DNA from: Aurelia coerulea
Taxonomy: Eukaryota > Cnidaria > Scyphozoa > Semaeostomeae > Ulmaridae
Assembly: GCA_039566865.1 (NCBI GenBank)
Contig: CM076947.1
Coordinates: 10,237,501-10,301,500 of the forward strand
DNA: 64,000 nt
Direction of reading: 5' to 3'
The notes beneath the pieces are model-generated. The model was not told the origin of the DNA. It was given only the letters and a program-made list of their open reading frames with translations, and ran no database searches. This document shows, piece by piece, positions 58,149 to 64,000 of the stretch. Within the stretch, counting starts at the first letter, position 1; every line of letters starts with the position of its first letter. The position numbers and the translations under genes are program-made.

Positions 58149-58827
58149 CATCTAAATAACAGCTTGGGGCATTAACCAACTTCTTTGAATGTTGAATAGC
58201 TATTATCCACAACACTATGAAAGAATTTTTTTTTAATCTGTGACTTTGATTTATACCCAGGAAGGAGATCGACACAAAAGCACATATCCCCCATAAACTC
58301 TTCTAAACAAGACAAATTGTTTTGCAGACCATAAGGTACCTACATGCAGAAAGACTAAGTGTTGATTGTGGGACCATATAGTCCCAAAATGATTTTGGCA
58401 TTGTTGAACGACAAATAAACGCTTGTAGAATTACAATGTTGGATCAAAATCATTACAACGTATCAAAATATCAAATCAACCATATAAAAAGTACAAAAAT
58501 CAGACATGGTAGTCTCTAAACGTATGTTATAAAAGTTAAAATCACCTGAAATCACCTGCAATCACCTGAAACCACCTGAAATCACCTGAAACCACCTGAA
58601 ATCATCTGCAAATCATCTGAAACCACCTGTAAATCACCTGCAAATCATCTGCTCATTGTTTTGATGAATGGGGAAAAGTCTTATTGTCTTCAACTTTGAT
58701 CATTAACACCTAAGATGGCAAATAATCCTACTGGTGTGATCGGTTTTTCTTAGGTCTCACGCCTTTTGTCTCATTCAAATTGCTTTTTGTCTCACTGGGC
58801 TGATTTTAGTATTTTATCTAGATTGTA

Positions 58828-59621
58828 CCGGGTGTCTCAGAAAAAAGTACCCCCGTTTGACTGGAAATAGGAACCAAGCCATAAGATATCATTACTTCCC
58901 GACTTCAGAGCTAAATTTATCAATGTTCAACTTAGATGCACATACCTTGCATTTAAAAATCGTACACCAAACACCGGAGATACAGGTTCGCAAAGTCAAA
59001 ATTTACAGTGCACCCAAAACCAGAGGTTTTGAAAAAGGGCCTAGTCATGATTTGTATCGTGGACATTTTCCAAAGTACCTGTAGACTTTAAGTTTCCTTG
59101 TTTTGTTTTTGAAAAGAATAAAAGATGCATGGACATGGCGCTCTGATTAAACAAATATAGTAAAAATGTTGTAAGAGTGATAAAGTCGTGCCACATCTCC
59201 AAAATAAGCGTGCATGTGCTCCTTTTCCTCTTCTTTAATACAAAACACTTGGGATCGAATGCAATGCAAAGACCGTTTCTTCAAAAGAAAAGTCACTTCA
59301 AGAACAATTGATGTAATTCAAGGTATAAATCTTTTCAAACATGAAAAGTAAAGGTCAAAGTCGAAAATTCGTTTGCAAAATGCCTGTTTGTTGTCAAATT
59401 ATGGCTAGGCCATTTCTCAAAACCTCTGGTTTCAGGTGCACTCCAAATTTTGACCATGTGAACTCATATCTCCGGTGTTTGGTGGTCGATTTCCAAATGC
59501 AAGGTATGTGCATTTAAGTTGAAGACCAACAAATGTAGCCATGAATTCAAAAAGTCCCGAAATATTATCGTTTTGTTGCCTTGTCGACTCAAAAGGGGGT
59601 ACTTTTTTTTGAGACACCCGG
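58828..59621. mobile_element. Second mariner-type fold-back element, 794 bp
   Basis: The ends CCGGGTGTCTCAGAAAAAAG and the reverse complement are bordered by TA (58826-58827, 59622-59623). Long inverted arms run inward: CATACCTTGCATTT and ACCGGAGAT blocks near 58940-58985 reappear reversed near 59470-59515, and ACCAGAGGTTTTG pairs with CAAAACCTCTGGT. The terminal 7 bases and the TCAGAAAAA/CCAGAAAAA block are shared with the fold-back at 49468-50366, so they look like one family. Confidence 0.8.
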
Positions 59622-59630
59622 TATAAAAGC

Positions 59631-60190
59631 TAAGCTACGTCTTCACGCATCTGGATATTTTTGAAAACGCATCTTTTTTAGCCGTTTTGGTTTCACGCAC
59701 ACAAGTGGACGGCGTTTTCGGTCACCCAGTTTCAAGTGTCGCAGGGTTTTCATGTGGACAATTTCAAAGATGCTGCTCGTGTGGATGCAGAATGCGGATC
59801 TTTTTATATGGATAGACCTATAAATATATTAGACTAATACAATACAAGTTCGTAGACTCATTACATAAGTCCCTCTAACCTTCGCTGTTGTTGTTGTTGA
59901 ATATAGCTTCTGTGTTGCAGCGACAAGTCTGCAGTGGGGGGGGGGGGGAGCGAAACAAGATACTTTTTTGGAATTAGTCTAACCAGATCGTAGTTATCGC
60001 TATACAAATGTTGTTCTTGTTGTTGTTGTTGCTGGTGTTGCGATAACTGGGAATATCTCTTGAGTCTTGAAATTTATATGGAGCATAGAACTTTTCAAAA
60101 ATATCCGGATACGTGTTAGCCTGCGTGGCAGACCTTTTCCTTTTGGAATTCGGTCTGCAACGCAGGCTAGATACGTGTGGACGTAGCTTA
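59631..60190. mobile_element. 560-bp inverted-repeat element nested in the Mutator-like element
   Basis: TAAGCTACGTC and GACGTAGCTTA are the ends. Inward, ATCTGGATATTTTTGAAAA (left) pairs with TTTTCAAAAATATCCGGAT (right). The right arm is interrupted by a 54-bp mini-element. A G-run (59935-59947) and a GTTGTTGTTGTTG stretch are internal. It is non-coding. Confidence 0.7.
60117..60170. mobile_element. 54-bp hAT-like mini-element
   Basis: TAGCCTGCGTGGCAGACC and GGTCTGCAACGCAGGCTAG form the inverted ends, with only about 17 bp between them. ATACGTGT is duplicated exactly at 60109-60116 and 60171-60178. The 8-bp duplication suggests hAT-machinery mobilisation. It is the innermost layer of the nest. 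Confidence 0.75.
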
Positions 60191-60461
60191 ACTCTGATCA
60201 GCCCAATGAGACCACAAAGCAATTTGAATGAGACAAAAGGCGTGAGACCTAAGAACTACCGATCACACCAGTAGGATTATTTGCCTTTTTAGGTGTTAAT
60301 GATCAAAGTTGAAGACAATAACTCTTTTTCCCATTCATCAAAACAATGAGCAGATGATTTGCAGGTGATTTACAGGTGGTTTCAGATGATTTGCAGATGA
60401 TTTCAGGTGATTTCAGGTGGTTTCAGGTGATTTCAGGTGATTTTAACTTTTATAACATACG

Positions 60462-60948
60462 AGTCTCCAAAACAGTTTTTATCATTGGAAAGGCATAGGG
60501 CTACATTGCAGTTGGTGCACCAAACTCTTGATTTTGCTTCTTTTATATTTTTCTTTATTGAATTAAAATAATTTTTACAAAATTTATTAAAATCAATTGT
60601 AGTTGATGATGTCAGTCTAAGATGCCCCTGATCAGTGGCATGGTGAGCATTTCTGCAACTGGAAGAAGCAACACAAAAGTGTTCTGAAACATGAACAGTC
60701 TGACACTCATCTGAATGCCAAAGTTGCAGAGGATATTTTCCTGCAGCAAAGGACAATAACAGAAAGTTCAAAACGGCCAGGGACACTGATCCTGACAGAA
60801 AAAAGCAGCAAGTTATTTTGTTGCAGAATTGATGTGCCATCGCAAATCTACTGCAGACAACATCTAAGTCATAAGGAAACGAGAGAAAAGCGCTATAACA
60901 GCAGCAAAGGGACTTTCCACTCTCATGAGAACGCATAGCGAAACACAC
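60462..60948 (-). pseudogene. Transposase C-terminal Cys motif (piggyBac-like), interrupted
   Basis: The minus-strand frame ends with WCTNCNVALCLSNDKNCFGD and then runs into the Mutator-like element at 60461. A C-x2-C, C, CF arrangement close to the C-terminus is found in piggyBac-type transposases, where a YH pair normally follows CF. Upstream is a Cys/His-bearing stretch (ECQTVHVSEHFCVASSSCRN), but the catalytic domain is not visible. It is a fragment at best. Confidence 0.4.
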
Positions 60949-61726
60949 GAGAAGATGAAGAAAAGCGAGATATGCTCGTCTTATGCAGATTATGGAAGAA
61001 ACAAGATGAACATCAAAACTGGAGGACCTAACAAAGGGGCTACAGGTAAGATTATTTTTCTACATTCGTGTCAGACAATGGCTTTGTAACCAAATGACGT
61101 TGATAAGATGTTAAGGTAATTATTCTGCAGATATCGAAAATTGTTTGAAAAGCCTTGTTTTGAAAATCAGGATGTACAAGCTCTGCAAAAAATTGAGCCT
61201 TCCTTCTTGTGGATATTGTTTCTTCGTCCAATCAGAGCCCAGGGACATATCACAACACCTTCAGCACGTGTTAAAAGAGTGCCGCCATTTTTAAACTAAT
61301 AGTTGTTTCCACAGTAACTAGCTTTATGCATTATTTTTTGGTAGAATATGATATTATAAGTATTTTGTGAAAATTTGAAGGAAATTGGTCAAGCCAATCA
61401 TGAGATAAGATGAAATATGTATTTCTAGCACTTCATTGTTTGTCCCATTTTTGTGAGTCCCACTATATATAGAATCCTATTGACACTCAAACGCACAAAT
61501 CTGGCAACTAGCGCATACTCTAGGATTCATAACTCTTGAATTATTTGACCTATCATAGATCTGAAAAAAGTTTCTTAAATGGCAAGAATAGCTCTATGAA
61601 TCTGCACCACTTGCTTTGCATTAAGGCATATGTTCTAAAACCACCTGATCATCCTATACAATACCGTATTAGTCAGTGATTTTACTGGTAGTTCTATACC
61701 TATTGAAATAACACATATTTAAGCGC
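60949..61726. other. No supported gene
   Basis: AT-rich with no ORF of note. 61240-61300 has a GTGATATGTCC/CACGTG-type patch of the kind seen near small elements. Confidence 0.4.
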
Positions 61727-61819
61727 GTGCAACCCCCAACTCATCCTCGATTGCATACCACAACTACTGCAAGTAAAGAAAAGAAACCACTGCAAAAAAA
61801 AGCAGCAAACAACTGCACT

Positions 61820-62487
61820 ATGGATGCCATCTCGAACACCACTGCGAACACCACCGAAATGGATGTCGACACAGATGACATAACAAAAAACAACTCAAAC
61901 TCAATTACAGAAAGTGGTAAGTTTATATACTGACACATCTTATACATTGAATACATGCTTTTTCGTCATCACTTTTGTGCTTAACTCGAATCTTCCTTTT
62001 CAGCCTAATATACATGCCTTTTAGTCTCGCCCTACGTATACTACTTAATATCGTCAATTTAATCACATTAGTCTTCAAAATCTCTTCAACTGAACGTTTT
62101 ATATGAAAACTACTACCAGCTCTCTATACATATTTGGTTGCTTAAATATGTCTTGATAGTACAACTGGGTTAAACCCTCGAGAAAGATGTATAACTCTTT
62201 AAACTGAAGACAAATACAAATTCCACCAGATCAACATGCACAAGAAACCTCATACCTCATTCCCAAACATCTGCAAGTATAACTAACTATTGTATTCACT
62301 CTTTTCCCTAGTACCTTGCCGCTCAGGGCAGATTACTAAAGAAACGACGCACACAAATATAACCACCGAAGAACTGTCAAGAGAAGAAAAAGATGACATT
62401 CTAGCCTTGACAGACGACATACAGGTATGCGACGATGATCAAATAAAACCTGCTCCTAGACAGGATCACAAAGGCAAAAAATACTAA
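61820..62487 (+). CDS. Small two-exon gene, unrecognised
   Basis: Exon 1 starts at the ATG at 61820 (MDAISNTTANTTEMDVDTDD) and ends at a strong donor, GTG/GTAAGT, at 61917. After an intron of about 395 bp, the acceptor CTTTTCCCTAG leads at 62312 into PCRSGQITKETTHTNITTEE, then SREEKDDILALTDDIQ and a stop at 62487. The phases fit. The protein is about 90 residues, acidic and Thr/Asn-rich, with no recognised domain. A CAG/GTATGC at about 62426 could be another donor, in which case the serine/proline-rich ORF at 62800-63164 might be a later exon. The frame is open upstream of the ATG too (from 61727). Confidence 0.45.
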
Positions 62488-62689
62488 GCAAAAACTTTGC
62501 CTAAGAGGTAATACAAATAAATTTAACCCGCCGTCTAACAGTGGCTTACTCCCTACCCCCTCTACTTTCTCATTCATTCGCTCCCCTTATAGCCCCTCTT
62601 GCTCACATTCTACCCCCTGTCGTCCAGGGCCCTCAGGCCTAACTTTGCACGCTCCCTTTCCTTCTCCTAACTCTCCCAAAATTCACGCC

Positions 62690-63164
62690 TTTGACACACC
62701 TACTTCTTGTGGTTTCGTCCCAGCTATTAGCTCCTCCGCAACTCCTATTCCTTCTTCACTTCTTCCCTTCTCCCTTATTATTCTCTACTCCTTCTCTCCG
62801 ATTCTCCATCACTAATCTCCCTAGTTCTGCTCCTATTCTTATAGAGAGACTTCCTTTACCGCTTCCTCAAAATTTTGTTAATGATCTATCTAGACATTAT
62901 GGTTCCTTGCTCTACCACCAAATTAAAGAATCTTTCTTTTCCCACAGCATCGAATCAAGCTACTTTCCACCTTTTACTCTCCCTCGCTTTAACTCTGATC
63001 TGACCAGGGGCCTTAGCCACAAACTTTCAGTACAATACCATGAGGCGGTAGCTACTCTAAGACATAAAAATTTCCCAAAGAATGAAGGACCACCACAAAG
63101 TCCTCCAAGGAGAGGAAGCAATCAGGATAAATGCAATAGTAGAAAACATGAACAGTCTGTATGA
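62690..63164 (+). CDS. Serine/proline-rich ORF, possible exon
   Basis: The usable part is from about 62800 on: PSSAPILIERLPLPLPQNFV, then DLSRHYGSLLYHQIKESFFS, FPPFTLPRFNSDLTRGLSHK, ending with a basic KFPKNEGPPQSPPRRG-like tail and a stop at 63164. The 5' part is pyrimidine-rich and low in complexity. Balanced amino-acid use in the second half argues for past or present coding, but there is no family match. Confidence 0.3.
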
Positions 63165-63544
63165 ACCGGACATAGTCAGGATTATTACCGAAAATGTAAA
63201 AAAGAACAGCCAGCTAAAAAACAGCAAGATGAACTGAAGAGGAAACAGACAATGAACTTTACATATAACTTTGTATATACTAGCATTATTATTTATAATC
63301 TTTTCTTCTCACTCTCTATCATGACCACAGGTACAAAGAATGGGGCAAACATAATTAAGAAAAAGAGTCGGAAAAGAACAACATTAAGGAAAATTTTGAA
63401 CAAAAATCGGAAAAAGAAGCACGGCACAATTGGAACAAATGCGATAAAAAAAGTTACACAATACAAATCAATCAATAATATTGTCAATTTACGGATGACT
63501 ACATTAACCCTATCTGTACTGGGCGATTTTTTAGGTATTTTGTA

Positions 63545-63590
63545 CTGGGGGGGGGGGGCGTTTTTCGCCCCCCCTCTTTTTCTCCAAAAC
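63545..63590. repeat. Poly-G/poly-C hairpin, small-element terminus
   Basis: GGGGGGGGGGGGCGTTTTTCGCCCCCC forms a G-run and C-run stem around TTTTT. It is followed by TCTTTTTCTCC, the reverse complement of the 56160-56210 motif. After it, up to 64000, I see no gene; GTCACGTGATTCGTTGCTAG and GGCAACC near 63670-63697 resemble palindromes found inside other small elements here. Confidence 0.6.
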
Positions 63591-64000
63591 TACAAAAGAT
63601 ATAACAATGAGACTTACCCCTATTGTTATTTAGACAATTGGCTATTCAAATATAACAATGGCAACTAATAAGTCACGTGATTCGTTGCTAGGCAACCGAA
63701 AAACTGACGAAAATTGGCAAATTTATACCTTCTTTACCAGAAAAATTCTATTTAATCAACCACTCAACCGATTTTCTCCAAATTTGTTTTAAATAATAGG
63801 AAACATGTTATAGTTCAAAAATACATACTTTGCAAAAATTTTTAGTTTCTATTTTTAGCACAATTAGCCTTAAATTAGCCTTTTGTTGCATGCATTTACT
63901 TTCATCGTAGGTTTTTGCCAGTCCTGCCCTTTTATCTGGTAAATATAGACTCAAAATGAATTAAATTAATAAGATGAAGCAAATTAGACTAAACAAATGT

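Larger units (their letters stand above)
58521..60461. mobile_element. 1.94-kb Mutator-like element with CACCTG-repeat ends, multiply invaded
   Basis: The ends CGTATGTTATAAAAGTTAA and the reverse complement are followed by a run of imperfect 10-bp units (AATCACCTGA / AACCACCTGA) and about 150 bp of further inverted sequence (arms about 58521-58815 and 60180-60461). AGTCTCTAAA and AGTCTCCAAA flank it (58511-58520, 60462-60471), a 10-bp duplication with one change. Long inverted ends plus a 9-11 bp duplication suggest a non-autonomous Mutator-like element. Three later insertions lie inside it. Confidence 0.75.

Noticed and set aside
62690..62800. Leu/Ser/Pro-rich N-terminus as a signal peptide
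   Set aside because: The hydrophobicity comes from a CT-rich low-complexity tract, and the start codon is arbitrary.
1..64000. tRNA, rRNA or other structured RNA genes
   Set aside because: No tRNA cloverleaf, A/B box pair or rRNA segment was recognised on reading either strand; a covariance-model scan would be needed to exclude them.

Overview
The window looks like transposon-packed nuclear DNA of an invertebrate animal, most likely a cnidarian (coral or sea anemone). Supporting signs are genes with GT-AG introns, AT-rich DNA, BEL/Pao, CR1-like, R2-like, L1-like and Penelope-like retroelements, a xerD-like tyrosine recombinase, multicopy HECT ligases, and many small inverted-repeat elements ending in poly-G or poly-C runs. 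I see no ordinary host housekeeping gene. Species and phylum are inferred from resemblance, not from a search.

Layout. 0-5 kb holds a decayed DDE-like gene on the minus strand, a RecQ-like P-loop fragment and a broken unrecognised gene. 5-7.5 kb holds a decayed tyrosine recombinase followed by a six-unit satellite of about 179 bp. 7.5-14 kb is non-coding repeat territory: a 195-bp repeat, a 1.84-kb inverted-repeat element with a 10-bp target duplication, and a poly-G element nested inside it. 14-16.3 kb holds a broken minus-strand gene and an R2-like LINE fragment. 16.27-27.19 kb is one 10.9-kb DNA transposon with terminal inverted repeats of about 360 bp. 29-36.2 kb is a BEL/Pao LTR retrotransposon. 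36.2-39.1 kb is a coiled-coil RNase-H-like transposase gene split by a small element. 41-45.7 kb carries small elements, a LINE-endonuclease/Penelope chimera and an L1-like ORF1 remnant. 48-51.6 kb carries a Harbinger-like element and a second ligase-family gene split by a mariner-like fold-back, then another fold-back. 51.8-55.4 kb is a nearly intact PHD-endonuclease-RT LINE. 56-60.5 kb holds an ORF1 remnant, an inverted-repeat element and a stack of nested elements. 61.8-62.5 kb has a small two-exon gene that I do not recognise.

The most interesting object is the 10.9-kb transposon. Its two genes start just inside opposite inverted repeats and converge. The minus-strand gene is a two-exon rve/DDE transposase with an HTH domain and an intact catalytic triad. 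The plus-strand gene is a multi-exon G2E3-like protein with a UBZ-like zinc finger and a HECT domain that keeps its catalytic cysteine, although exon 1 of this copy is damaged. A second copy of the same ligase N-terminal module sits at 48.8-50.7 kb. This suggests a transposon family that carries its own ubiquitin ligase.
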